This document shows, one piece after another, positions 1-12,954 of a stretch of 64,000 nucleotides of DNA. A program made the translations under genes and the position numbers. Under the pieces are notes generated by a model. That model ran no database searches. It was not told the DNA's origin and saw nothing but the letters and a program-made list of their open reading frames with translations. Position 1 is the first letter of the stretch. Each line of letters begins with the position of its first letter. Source of the DNA: Lepidodermella squamata (taxonomy: Eukaryota > Gastrotricha); assembly GCA_047495785.1 (NCBI GenBank), contig JBLDXI010000054.1:4237812-4301811 (forward strand), written 5' to 3'.

Positions 1-2479
1 CGAACAGGTAAAAGGAAGGCCGTTCTCGACAAAACTGTAAAAATGCCTCACAGATGTGCCGCAGTTTTCAAAAACAAAGCTGATCTTTCATTAAAAATGG
101 CAACAAGTCTATCGAAAGCGTTCCTTCGTATTACAATTTTCGTATTTAATAGGCAGCTTTTATTATAAAACTAACAACATACTAATCGTAAATTGAAAAC
201 CTGTCTGCGACTTGGAATGTTACTCAGCTATCGATTGATAAGTGTAAAAGTCGAAAACAATAATGTGATCAAGATGACTTTCAAGAGTAAGCTTAACTGC
301 CAGGCAACACAAAAATTATGTGTGACATCCATAAAGAGAATGCCTGCCATTAAACTCGAGGAACTTCAGGCTTCAATGAAAGCAAATTAAAACCATATTC
401 ATTAGGAAAGCTGCAGTGTCAAAGTGATGCATAAGCATCACATGAGCTTAAAACTTTAAATGCTGCCTGAAACAGTCCAGCAAAACGTCAAACAAGCATC
501 TCGCGATGTTAACGAGAGATGAGGCCTGACTGCAGCAATCGTCGTCCATTGCGTTGGTTAGCAACGACCTTCCGTATAATTGAAAATAAGTGTGAATTTT
601 CGTGCTAAATTGAAACATTAATTGATGTCATTGCAAGGGAAAAATATTTTATTAATTATTGATAAAAAAATAAGGGACATTAGCTTGTTGAGAGTTTTTC
701 ATCCGGGCTCAATATTTTAAAAGTTCCTCGTTTTCTTAAGAACACACATGCAGTGAGCTGCTCACGGTAAGCGTGGACTCCAGGTCGCTTATCCGCCGGT
801 ATTCCGCCGGTATCTGCGCCCGTGTAATGGAAGACCGCTATCGGTGTGAAATATGCGACATTTGTCGTGTCATTAGTAGTTTTCATGATGCCCCACTAGA
901 AAGTAACCGCTAAAGTCCCGCTAAAAATCGGTGTGAAATATGTGGTTTCTCTTCGGTTACTACCGTCGTGAATATTTTGAATCGATTATCAGTGTCAATT
1001 TAAATTTAGATTGATTGCCAAAGTCAGTCTTACTGATCATCTTGCATGAAGTGAGGAGGATGTTCCATAAGATCCCTCAAAATGTCGGGGCGGCACGAGG
1101 TGGAAGATGGTGAAAGCGGGGCTGCGGAGTTGGACAACCAAAATTACTGTTTTTTATAGATTTAGTTTAACTTTACCTCAAAGTACGCAGATGAGTAATT
1201 CTGAGATACATCCAATCATAAATTTCGAGATTTAGCTGACTGTATATTTAGGGTTTTCCACTAGGATCTGAGATACGCTTTCGTCGTTCGATATTCATGC
1301 TCATATATTTCTACAGCAATCTCGGACGATTCAAATATAGTCCACTGTTCCTGTTCAGAATGAACGCGATTACCGACCTTCGCGCGCTAATTGGGTTGCA
1401 TTTATTATTGCTATCAGAATCTTATCTTATGTCGTTGTCGGCGCGTCAAAACCCTGCAAGTTTTGACGCGCCGACGACGATGTAATCGCGCACCCTATTG
1501 TAAATCGGTGACTGTCCTGACTTTTGTCGAGGATTATTCGACATACAGTACATCTGAATAATGAATAAGAGGCATCATGATTATTATTTTCAACGCCCAA
1601 GGTCCACCCAAGTCAACTGAAGTATCAGGATAGTCATTTACTGAGATTCTAATACGCTTGAGAAGCTAGAGAGATTGATATTTTCAATCAATAATATCCT
1701 CTTTTAAGTGTTTTTCAAGTCAGGAACAACAGAGTATTTTAGCCAACGTCATAATGGCTGAGATCGCCGGTGACTATTTATTACTGATCAGTTGAACCGT
1801 GCTGCAGTTTTTAAAATCGCATATTCCTCAAGTGGCATATTAATGCTAAAATTATGCTTTCTATCTAATAGCAACTGACACATCGTCGCGTTGCGTGTGA
1901 GAGCAGCCATTATTATAAATTATCGTGCTGTAGTTTCGACAAGTTGGGGTATGTTTATAAACTAATCCGTTGTTGCAAAGTACTTGCTTTTTACCCGTTT
2001 TATCAGTGCAGTATTGTCTTTTCATAAACCGATTTAGTACATAATTGGCCTTGATAAAAATTGCTCAGCTCCTTTCAAACGCACCGCGACGCAATAAATA
2101 TTTGTTGGCCGATTCGATGTGTTGATAAGATCATGGAATTCATGAGATACCTATAATTTTGTTGTGTCTGTTGCTTCACTTTCTGGCAACTCTGTGATCT
2201 TTCTATCAATCCCATTTCTACCTTCTCTGTCCCCAACCTGAAATTTATTCCAGGCTTACATTATTTTTGGGCAGTTCGTTGTACGTTGTGTATCATCTTG
2301 CGTGTTTGATCTGTTCTGATAGGTTCTGTTAGGCTCTTAGTCTTAACTCTATTATACTGATTTTGCGCATTCCAGGTGTTATTTTTTCTATTATTTTATT
2401 TATATTGAAACTCCACTTAAATTTTGTGGTATAATCAAATTTGATCTGTTTCTTATTGATAGATTTTTAATTCCTTTCA
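1..2479. other. Gene-poor left flank
   Basis: I see no recognisable gene here. A short open frame at 193-390 (+) has no family signature and no convincing splice context. The only notable structure is the hairpin at 1431-1481. The 3' part, about 2260-2479, is T-rich and lies directly upstream of the RING1 start, so it probably holds that gene's promoter and 5' UTR, but I can name no motif. Confidence 0.5.
1431..1481. repeat. Near-perfect 21-bp inverted repeat (hairpin)
   Basis: The arms at 1431-1451 and 1461-1481 (core GGCGCGTCAAAA / TTTTGACGCGCC) pair over about 20 of 21 bases around a 9-base loop. No gene is associated with it. It could be a small fold-back repeat or a protein-binding palindrome. 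Confidence 0.7.
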
Positions 2480-3472
2480 ATGTCGTCCATCAATTGGGAG
2501 CTCACTCCTTACGAGCAGCACAGAAAACCTCACGAGACTCTACCAGGAAACACTGAAATAGGTTTGCTAAGATCTTTTCCTTCAATATTTGTCTTTAAAT
2601 CAGTGATTTGTGATCAATCCAGCTGTTTCTCCGGGGCAGCTTCATTCTGACCTTCAGTGCCCTATTTGCCTTGACATACTACGCGAGTGTTTGACGACAA
2701 AAGAATGCCTGCACAGGTTTTGTTCCGAATGCATCACAACTGCGCTTCGAAACGGTAACAAGGAATGTCCAACTTGCCGAAAGAAACTGGTTTCCCATCG
2801 GTCGCTTCGCAAAGATACAACTTTTGATGCAATTGTGGCTAAAATATTTCCCAATCGGTCACTTTATGAAGAACAAGTCGAAAAGCGCATCGCAAAACTT
2901 ATGCAAATGAACGTCAATGATCGATACAGTTCTCAAACCCATGATAACAAGTTGTGAGTTATTCAAACCTTTCATTTCATTCTTTTCTCACTTATTGTCT
3001 ACCCAGAAATGAGAATAGCTGCGATTCACATTCCGTCGATAGTACCAACGTCCTTCCTTCAGTTGTTGAGCTGCAAATGAAGTTGCACGATCAGTCAACC
3101 GTCGCTGATGGTGATGCGAGTTTTTTCACTACTAAATATTTCAGCACATCGCCCAATGCAAGCATCGATCATTTGGTAGAATTTTTGAAGATTCGCTTCA
3201 GGGCATTCAAACAGCAGCAAACTTCTACCGGTATGCCTTATAGTTATTTTTCGTAATTGAGGTATAACCTTTGCCATTATTCAGGTTGTGAAGACTTGAC
3301 CAGTGCCGATTTATTCTCAGTTGAATGTGGCTATGAAATTTCAGTTACCTCAACCGATTCTCCTGACTCCACGCTGGATGGTCAAGTGACGCTGTCGCAC
3401 TTGCTAAGTCAGCATTCTTCAGGCCTTCGAGAGCCTTTCGAGCTTCTATACCTTGCAAAAATTTGTCAATAA
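2480..3472 (+). CDS. RING1: RING1/RNF2-type E3 ubiquitin ligase (Polycomb PRC1)
   Basis: Four exons: 2480-2561, 2623-2953, 3007-3230, 3285-3472, giving 274 residues. The start is chosen because the N-terminal WEL..YE motif typical of RING1/RNF2 follows this ATG. The RING finger is complete (C40, C43, C56, H58, C61, C64, C76, C79), followed by the conserved CRKKLVS..SLR segment that contacts the E2 and nucleosome in this family. The last about 110 residues, split over exons 3 and 4, resemble the RAWUL ubiquitin-like domain that binds CBX/RYBP partners (NASIDHL, then an ELLY-like end). The family mono-ubiquitinates histone H2A in PRC1 in the nucleus. The linker is shorter than in vertebrates (about 336 aa). 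An AATAAA lies near 3540, about 68 bp past the stop. Confidence 0.93.
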
Positions 3473-5416
3473 TGTTAAAGATTTGTACATTTGCCTGTTT
3501 CTCATTGTCGAAAGAGCGTATTGAGCGACGTCAAACGTGAATAAAAGATTTTTATTGTCTTTGGTACAATCATCATGCTGGATTTTTTTCCTTACGAGTA
3601 GGCACTTCTTACTAAAAGTTGTTAATGCAGGGAGTTTTCTTAGTTTCATAGATGATCGGTTGCTCGGATTTAGCCCCTCAATTTCAATTTCAATGGAGTA
3701 AAGAACAATAAGGATGCAATAGCTTTTTAACGACCTAGTGGCAGTTGTGTTTTTTTATGAATTGAAAGTGCTGGGATACACTGTGGTTGGTGTTTTAATA
3801 CATGGCAATGCACTACATGCTTGTATTGGCGTTTTTCTGAATGGCTGCATAGTACACACCGCACGTAATCAGGAATACAGCGCGAACTTGGCTGCGGTTG
3901 TGTCTTTTTCTTTGGCAACAGAGCGGCCGAGCTGAGTATTGGGCGAAATTATTGCTCTCTCATCATTATTACTATTATTACATTGTTGGGCAGTAATTAT
4001 GTAAAAGCTATATATGCACTGTCGATTTTGATGATCGAAATGCTTTACTTGTATATTGCTTATATTATTCAAGTGTTCTCTCATGGCCGGCCTCATCGGC
4101 AATTTCGGCATTACGCTTCTTATTACAGCGTTATATACGCGGCAATGCTCGTTCATATGCTGCTAAAAATAATAAAACGAAACGCACAGCGCATATGTTA
4201 GTCTCGTCTGCTGCGTACCGTGCCTCCATCTCGTGAAAATAAAATTATTATTATTAGTGGAGCGGTACATTTGCTTATATTATATTAGTATCGCCGTCGT
4301 CGTTTTATTATTAGATGGCGAATGTAAGCCATTACAATTTATATTTGTGTGTGTGTGCATGCATACGAGCGGCGCGCTATCTATCAGCTGTACTGGCGAG
4401 GAAATTCTCTATTTACGAAACGACGGCGAGGCTGCGTGTATTTATGTGTGAGCGAGCGAACGCGCGTATTGATCCGTTCGTCGTAGCTCTCACACTAGGG
4501 GTCTGCTGCTGCTGCTGCGTGTATGTGCGCTTGCTATTCTATTATGCCATGCATTTTGAAAATATGCCACATCTGTATTGTATGTGTGTGTGTGTGTATA
4601 ATATAAGAGCGCAAACGAACGCCGTGTAGGGCGGTGCAGAGAGAGCGAGATTATGCTGCCTGCGAGAGAGTGCCCGCGCACACGAATGCCAAGTATTACG
4701 ACATCCACACACATAATATATCTAAAGCTTTTCTGCCATATACAAACATACACTACACACAAACATGCGAGTGAGGCATTTTCCGTTCTTTCTTCATTGC
4801 TGCTGCTGCTGGCCTCTCTCTAATACATACGTATAGCCAGCTAGCTATAGCATCGGAGCGTTGTTCTTCGCTTCATACTATATGCACGTCCTGTGCTCAC
4901 GCTCAAATACTACTACTATATGCTTACGATTTCGTTATGCACGAATACTGCCCACAGTATTTTCCTTTATTTTACTGCTGAATGTGCTGTATTCATCGTA
5001 GCGGTATATAAGGGTGAATAGTGGATACGCAGTCATCGCAGTGCCAATGTATATATCACTAGTAGAGTATATGGGTGACGTTATAATGTACATTGTAGGT
5101 AATTTTCATTGTGCTATGCCTCGTTGTAATACTAGTAATAGTGTAAAAGTAAAAAGAAGAACTTTACAACACAGGCCTGTATGGATAGTACTGCGCCTCG
5201 TTATTTTCATATATCTCTGTAAGCAGTACATTGCTATTTCTCTATTGCTAACTACTGCTAGTATTTTACTAGTAGAACTTGTTGTAGTAGTAGTCGTAGT
5301 AGCAGTAATGGGGATATACCACGTGTCTTATTATCTGTGTCCCTTTGATACGTTCGCGTATTAACACCGATGCCCACGATATCGTGTTTTTTTATGACTG
5401 TTGTTTGTATTACTAG
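3473..5416. other. Intergenic / upstream region of the HMGB gene
   Basis: Simple repeats dominate: TG/GTGT runs around 4340 and 4585, CTG runs near 4503 and 4800, and TAG/GTA-rich DNA at 5230-5310. The many short frames are low complexity and show no family signal. A 5' exon of the HMGB gene should lie in or before this stretch, but I could not place it. Confidence 0.4.
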
Positions 5417-7273
5417 GACGGTTTCTTAATAAAGTCTCCAAACTGTTTCAACAACAGCCAGCTCAATCGGCGCCAGCGCGCGCTGCGCCAAAGGCGGGCA
5501 AGCAGAAGCGCAAGCGCGACCCGAACAAGCCGAAGCGTGCCATGTCGGCCTACTTTCACTTTCTTCAGTATTGCCGCGAACAGGCCCAAAAGGAGGGCAA
5601 GTCGTTTGCCAAGGTATGTCTCCAACCACAACCTCGAAAAAACAACAACGTTCAATTTACTACTAACTGCTATGCTTCAATATTTCAAACTGCGCGCTCT
5701 CGCGTTTTTTTCTCGTGCGCGCTACTTATCATCGCTCGTACTATCATAGCCTGTCTTAATCGCAGCTAATGCCGCCTGTGGTATTTATGGTCAAAGCTGT
5801 TGTAATAGTGTAGTAGTGGGAAGGGTTTCTCTCGACGTGTGCCAGCTATAGGGCCGGTCTGGCCACTGCGCATAATTATTGTTTTTGCGCGCGCGCAGGC
5901 GATGAACGCGCAGGTCGGTGTTTTTCTACGCACCAGTGTATTGTCGTTCATTATCGCTTTCATATTACTAGCGCGATGTATATATATCCTCCTCATCATC
6001 ATCATTGCTATACTTCATTCACTCATTCATTCATTTTTTCCTCCGTCTGTTTCTAGATCGCTGAATTCAGTAAGCTATGTGCGGAACGGTGGCGGAACAT
6101 GAATGGCGAGGAAAAGTTGCCGTTCGAGGAACGGGCGAAAGAAGACAAAGGCAGATACGATCGAGAGGTTTGTTTCAGCTGTTCAGCCGTAATTGAGTAT
6201 GACCTAATTTTTTTCCATCACATTAATAGATGAAACTTCACAAACCAGTAAGAGATCCCAACAAGCCGAAAAAGCCTCAAAGCGCATATTTCCTGTTCCT
6301 CGCGCGGTTTCGCGAAGAAATGAAAGAAAGTGGTATGACTCATCGTGACATTCTGAAACACGCCGGCGAGCGGTGGAATCAAATGAACGAGGAAGAGAAG
6401 CATCCGTTCCAAGTGGACGCGGAACGGGGCAAGCGGGCGTACGACCAGCAAATGATCGAGTTCAACCAGAAGCGCATGCAACAGCAGCAACAGGAGCGTC
6501 GCGAGGCGGCGCAGTCGACAAGTGCCCAACAGCCGCAGCAAGCGCATAGCGGCGCCGCGCACGGCCACGTCGCACGGCCGAACCAGTCACAACCGGCGCA
6601 CCAACAGCAGCAGCAACACCAGCAGCAGCAGCAACAACAACAGCAGCAGCAGCAACAGCAGCAGCAACAAGCGCAGCAACAGGCCCAGCAAGCACAGCAG
6701 CAGGCCCAACAGGCGCAACAACAAGCCTTCTACAACCAGAACGCCCAGGGGCAGAACGGAGTGCCGCAAGGCGCCGCCGCGATGTTCCCGTTCGGCGGTC
6801 TGCCCATGTCGCAATTCTCTCCGGCGCACCTGCAACAGATGGCGACCGGGTACCTCGGCTACGGCTCGCCACCCGCGACCGGCTACGGCGCGACAGGCCT
6901 GCCCTCGTTACACAACATGATGACCATGACCCAACCCCAACAGCAACATCACCAACAACGATCGCCCCCCGGCGCAGTGCCGGGCCAGCAACAACAAATG
7001 GGTGCTGTTCAAGTCGATATGCGTAAGCTCAGCTTTCCTTTTTCTTAGAAATTTACGAAGGGAATTTTTGGAGAGCTCCCATGAATCGTTAGTGGATTAC
7101 GCGAAATCGTCTTGAAAATAATTATATGATAGGTTCGAACCTATTTTGAGACAACTTTACCTGTGTCTCTTTAGACTGATTTTATTGCAAGCAAACCAAT
7201 TAAGGAAATAGATACCTTGAAGTTACCTTGAATAATATTTTTTTTATTTATGCTTTCAGATGGAGCCAGCTAA
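5417..7273 (+). CDS. Two-box HMGB/DSP1-like protein with polyQ tail (5' end missing)
   Basis: Exons: about 5417-5613, 6057-6167, 6230-7022, and a short last exon 7260-7273 ending in TAA. HMG box A begins with a basic [15 protein letters not shown] motif and runs across the first intron into a [10 protein letters not shown] helix. Box B begins [16 protein letters not shown] and ends about residue 85 of exon 3. HMGB/DSP1 proteins bend DNA without sequence preference and act in chromatin and transcription in the nucleus. The C-terminus is not the acidic tail of vertebrate HMGB. It is a Q-rich segment with an uninterrupted glutamine run near 6600-6670, then a G/P/Q-rich low-complexity region. The acceptor at 5415-5416 is an AG after a T-rich stretch; the first exon is not identified. 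If the 7023 donor is unused, the frame stops at 7048. Confidence 0.8.
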
Positions 7274-10200
7274 TCTAGATCCGGTGCGGTAAAAGCAGGG
7301 AGGACCAGCGTCACACTCACCCGGCCTTTTTGTGTTTTTTTTTATATGAAAAAGTGTGAGCTTCTGGCGCTGGGCTTCGCTGACTATCGGGAGGACTTGA
7401 CATCATCATCTCTTGACGCGTGTATTAGTTGCTTTACGTCGATTCTGGTGATCGCGCGTCTCCGCTGCCTATTCAATACACACGTCGTTTTTTATGCTGT
7501 CACATCTTCTCTCAGCTGCTTCTCGGAACTTCTTCATCATCTTCGATAACTCGTTTCTCGATACCTTTTTGATGTCTGTCTACACTACAATTTACACTCG
7601 CTCGCTCGCTCGCTCTCTTCGTCTCTTCTGTACAGTGCGTACCGTATAGAGGCAAACATCGTTTGCAAATCCTGCATCAAGTCGCCGATTATTACAATAC
7701 TTGCTGGTGCTGTGCCAATCATGCGATCGACCGATCGACTGACCGAAACGCTGGCACTACACTTTCGGTCGTTCGCGTAGCTATTACATTTCTTCTGGCT
7801 TATAAAATAGATCCGCTAAATCTTGCTAGACGACAGTGAGCCGTAGCAACTCGATGCTTCTCAAGACTTCCGTTTTGTATAATTTTTTAATACGAAAATG
7901 ATTTCAACTTGGGGCTGTCGGCCCAACGTGGCGCCCTCGGCAGTGTTGTGTCGGTTCTTTTGGTCTTCTGTCCTTCTCTCTTACTATCTCGGATCGGTTC
8001 GGTTCGCGGGGCGACCCGTTGCGACAGCCATAAAACTAATCCAATGATATTGATAATATGTAAATTAAATACCTACATTTGAAAATCGGAAACGGCAGGC
8101 AACTGACTCCTCGGCATCTATTCAGGAAAATGATGCTATTCTGAAGTCGGTGAATTTTTCTATTAAAAATAAGTCGTTTTCTTAATAACCGTCCGTGGTG
8201 TTACTGTCAAGCTGTCAGTCAGTAGGAGTAGACGTCGTCAGTATCTGTTGGCCGCTGTCTTCGAGCTCTAATTCTCCGCCGCAGGCCTCGAACTCGAAGG
8301 CATCCATCCTTTTTCTTATGCATGCAAGAGATCTTGTGAAACGGCGGCAAATAAACGATTGCCACTCTCGTTCATTTCGTCTCGCTCTCTCTCAAAGCCT
8401 GTATTACCGATGTATTTTCTATCCATAATTTGAGTGAGACCTTGCAATTTTAACAGCCCGGCTAGCATAGCCCGCGCGGGTGCATTACCTCATGAATAAC
8501 AATGCGCTTCTGTTACACTTGTTTGTACCATTTTTTCTTCTTCTCTTAGAAACAAAACTAGAAGATTGGAATGAGCGTAACTTTTCGTGTATCTGTTTGT
8601 TTGCAACCGATTGAGATCTGACTCGTTTCATTCATCGCATCGGGTGAGCTTGTTTTACATAACAACAAAAAACTGTCCGAGAACTTCCGTCGATTACTAC
8701 AAACATTTCTGTCTTTTTTACGTTTAATATCACAGACGTTTAATAATTTCAAAACCTACTTCCTCATCATAATACATATTTGATTAATAATTTTGTTACA
8801 CATCTTTTTGTTACCCCTTTTACCAAAACATCTTCCGCCATGCCTTCGTAATTGTGTTCCTTTAAAGCATACCTGATTGAATGACGCAACTTTCTATGCA
8901 TTATCCACCATAACAAAAAACAACCGAATTCATTTGTTGATGCGCGGGCATTTGAACAGCGTGGCCAACAGCTGAGACGACAATTTTTATTTGGACGTAA
9001 GAGATCATCATTTGTAGGTTGACCGTTTTATCCGACCGAGTTGATATCATGCCGACGTTTAAATCTATTGATTAATATAATAACTTCTACCGAATGCCTC
9101 TGAGGTTGTCATACACGCACACCCACAAGTGCCTCGACTTTGTCAATGAAGGAGGAAACACAAAACAGTATGGCTTTGAGTGAAATTTGGCGGCAAGGTG
9201 GTCTCAATCTCCGCTGGTTGCAATCGATAATGCCAATACCATCAATTCTTATTGCATAAATTCATTCTTATCATCATTTTTGATGCGCAAATTTTTATTG
9301 TAAATTGCGGAAAGATTGATGATGGCAATTTTAGTAATGATGATAATGATGTAACACCTGCGTACATTATTGTTGCTATTATATTTATTGTCAGCAAAAT
9401 GAAAGGAACATCCGCATTCGAAGTAATAATATAGACACCTCTGACGATGATGATGATGATGATATAAATAGTGTAAATAGTGACATGAACTTTTCGTTCG
9501 TGTTGTTCGTGCTTTTTTCGCAAAGTTTTGTACTTTAAATTTCGTTGTTTGTTTTGTGTTTTCATGTCTTAATATCATCGTCGTCGTCATCAATTGTTGC
9601 TACGCTGATCATCTTTGTTTTGTTTAGTTTAACCGGAAAATCATCTATCGGCCGAAAAATCGGTCAAATCTGTGTGTTATGTGCTTCTTCCTTTAACGAC
9701 GGCGACGACGACGACGACGATGATGATGATGATGATCACGAAGAGAGAGTGAGAGAGACTCCATTAGAATGAGAGAGGACGCGATTCTTAGAGAATTGCG
9801 AGCCGAAAATGTACTTACTTGGACAAATCTTTGATAACAAAACAAATAATTGTAAAAAAATGAAATCTTGCGAAGATGAGAAAAAAGCGGGCCTGATCCG
9901 TCACTAACTTTTGGTTATTTCAATAATATTAATAAATTCATTGATATAATAGTAACATTACTTATTACGTGCATCGTGTTAGAATAAATAAAACGAAATA
10001 CTTTGAATCGCGACATCACCTTTTTGTAGTTTTTGTGAATGACGTTTGGGACGTTAGTTGATATATGGCTGCGAGCGCCTTGAATAACGGCTGAATGACG
10101 TAACTAACCTCGAAACTATAACCTCGAAGAGTGTAATTAGTGACGGCTGGCAGAAAAATGTGATCAACAATGAGCTCTTCCTGTCTTTGCCCACTGTCCA

Positions 10201-11565
10201 TCATCAATAATTTTGCCTTGAATCTTCGAAGTCTAATGATGGACTTTTTAAGTGACGGAAAGCATCTCTCTCTTTGTGTCTCGTTCTCTCGCTCTCAACT
10301 GTTTGTAATGCCCTGTTACAGGTTTATGGTTGGTGCGCGTATTAACATTTATTATTCTGTACATAGTGTCATAAATTTGTCATATATCACATAATATACA
10401 CTTCTTATTTCAATATCGATTTACATTTTATGACTAGCGTTGGAACTAGTCAGACGAATAAAAACTTGACTGGTTACTATTACATGGATTTATCAGTCCA
10501 CAACTCTTGTGACACGGTTTGAATGCACACGCAGCTGATGAGGTTATCGATACAGTTCGTGCAATTCACTGCGACCATTGTACAATTCAATTACAATTCG
10601 AAAACGCCATGTTTTTGTAGCCCGAGGAAATAATGTCTCCAGCCAGGTTTCTTTTTCAACGCTGCGAGCTGCGATTCGTCTGATCCTGGCAGCGAATATG
10701 CGATTTTTGAGAAAAACACGTTTTAATCTTCAGTGAAAGTATCATTTACAATATCACATATTGTCGGATAGGAATGCCGATGGCGATTGTGCCATCAGCA
10801 GGTCAACTAAAAGTAGTCATTTAGATGTAATACACAACTAAAACAAAACAAATAAGTCCGCCTTAAAAAATATGGCGACGCTCTAATAAAGAGGCAAAGA
10901 ATGAGAGAAATTAAATAATTAAAGATGTAAAGATGTTGCAGATTTAAACTTAAATACCGCAGATTTCATTCCAATATAGACCTGTTCCATTAATATCCGT
11001 TCTATCACCATAGATTTACATGCTTTGGTAACAGGTTCCATTTTGCGGGGCAACTCTGCAAAGGGGTTGGTTATTCTGCCCCGAATCTGAATAGCTGGTT
11101 TCAAAGTAATTATACCGTGAGAGAATACAGCAACCTCAGCTGAATTAAAAAATGCGCGAAAACCACCGCTATTGCTGTGATTTTTATTTTTATTTTCAGG
11201 TTGCTCACTCCTGACGCTCGCCATGAAATGAGAAATTTAGAGCTATATGGAAGACTTCACTGCCCGATAACCTATGGTCTTTTTATAAGGGAAATTTTTC
11301 CATTCGCTCCTGAGCTTTCCGAAATTCCGGGAAGAAGAATGAATTAATACTATTATATTAACCGAACAATCATTATAATTATATTTGCGATTTGCCAATC
11401 CTTATAATTAGCATATCTAAACATTGAAAAATGAGCAGCGACCGCGTTTTGAGTCAAGCTTTCCGAATCTGCAAAGAATGTATAGCCAGTGTACGAAGTG
11501 TAGGAACTAGGAGATAATCCTAATTCCGACCCGAATCATACCCGAATCGGACTAAAGGACCCCCT
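7274..11565. other. Long non-coding, microsatellite-rich interval
   Basis: No recognisable gene. The start is probably the 3' UTR of the HMGB gene (T-rich stretches, CTCGCTCG runs near 7600). There are GAT/GAC runs at 9446-9463 and 9703-9737. Open frames at 9242-9593 (-) and 10919-11224 (-) are low complexity or lack family signal. A long 3' UTR, an unseen ncRNA or regulatory DNA are all possible. Confidence 0.4.
9703..9737. repeat. (GAC)n-(GAT)n microsatellite
   Basis: A run of GAC triplets passes into GAT triplets over about 35 bp. It would read as polyaspartate in one frame, but no gene context supports coding. Confidence 0.8.
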
Positions 11566-12047
11566 CGTTGGTATCGCGAGTAAAGGTGCCAAGTGACATT
11601 TTTTCGGAAAACGTTTTTATGATGGATTCTTACTAATGTCGAATGGTGACCTCAGTTTCTCAAAATACCCTTCGGAAGTCAAAGGTGTAAAGTGCAAATT
11701 TCATTCGAATTACAAAACTTTTACACCAAAATGATTAGCCTTCTGAATCGAACTATGTAAAAAAATTCATCGCGAAATCATAAAATAATGGTCGAATACA
11801 TGCTGGAAACTAACTAAAAATGAGCAAATTTATTGCATTCGAAATTTTTTTTAGTGTGTGTTGCATTGTTGCGTCATCGTTTTTTGCATGCGTATTTTGG
11901 TTAAAGGTGCCAAGTACACCTTATCTCACGCGGAAGCAATCCAAGCCATGAGAAAAAATACCGGATCAATTTGGAATAAACACGTTTTTTTCGTCTCCTG
12001 GAAAATTATGAAAAATGCACTTGGCACCTTTACTCGCGATACCAACG
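11566..12047. mobile_element. MITE-like element with 30-bp perfect terminal inverted repeats
   Basis: The 30 bases at 11566-11595 (CGTTGGTATCGCGAGTAAAG then GTGCCAAGTG) recur as an exact reverse complement at 12018-12047. The flanking CCCT at 11562-11565 and 12048-12051 could be a 4-bp target duplication. A partial internal copy of the end sequence (AAAGGTGCCAAGT) lies near 11904. No transposase is encoded in the 482 bp, so the element would be non-autonomous. The superfamily is not clear from the ends. Confidence 0.75.
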
Positions 12048-12954
12048 CCCTGCTCTCCCCCATGGTTTTTTCGGGTTTTCTTGCCCGGACCTCTCTAATT
12101 GGGGGCAAGGGTTTGATATCGCCCATTCTACCGTTTTTCGTTCGAAGCAATCACGCTCAGTTGTGATTCTTCAGTTTTTTGTATTTTTACCAATACCGAA
12201 AAATCTAGTGAAAACTGGTATTACCCGTTACTATCGGCCTGTTTGGGTTGGGTTATCCAAGTAAATCCAGCTCTGGCCATGGGCCATGGGTGAAGTTGGG
12301 TTGGAAAACACTACCTACAAAATTTAGCGGTACCTCATCCACGCCAAAATCCTTGAAAAATACCTGTAAAACGGTAAAAACTAATCGACGTATAAGTGAT
12401 ATCCTATACGGCTGCTTTTTTGTATAGTCGAGCGAGTCGAGGCTATACGGTTTTTAGAGCAACAGCTGGCCGCGACACTTCTTCTTTAAATTCAGCGCTG
12501 AAAATTCAAGTTTATTTATTTTTTGCGATCTCTGATTACTTGGCTGGCTTTTTAAGAAATCGCTTTTGAGTTACGGCGCAACAAAGCTGAAAAATCGCCC
12601 CGACCAGTGTTGCGGAACCAAGCGATAAATTCATCGACCAGCGGCTCCGAAGGTTTATCACCCAGTGACTTGCAATACAAGATGACCCATTCAAGAAGGC
12701 ATATCTCGTACGGGTTCCATTGTCTTCCTTCACGTTCAACACATCAAAGAGGCTAAAAGCAAGGCGCGGAAAGGCCTGTTCGCGCTCAAACCAGCAGCCA
12801 AATTCGTCGACCGCAAAACAGCTATTCTGATGGCAGATGGCCTGATCTTCACCCATCTTAATTATGGCGACTTGACTTTGGGACAAGCAGCACCGACAAC
12901 GCGAGGAGAACGTGACCACTAGACTTCAGTCGTCTAGGTTCGGCAACATCTTTT

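Noticed and set aside
6462-6872. Long Ala/Arg/Val-rich antisense frames over the HMGB polyQ exon
   Set aside because: They are reverse-strand shadows of CAG/CAA repeats and have no independent support.
9242-9593. Overlapping minus-strand frames rich in Asn/Ile/His
   Set aside because: Low-complexity translation of AT-rich and GAT-repeat DNA.
10506-10560. CTGATGA core-like sequence near 10537
   Set aside because: No GAAA partner, stem II or paired stem I nearby, so not a hammerhead.
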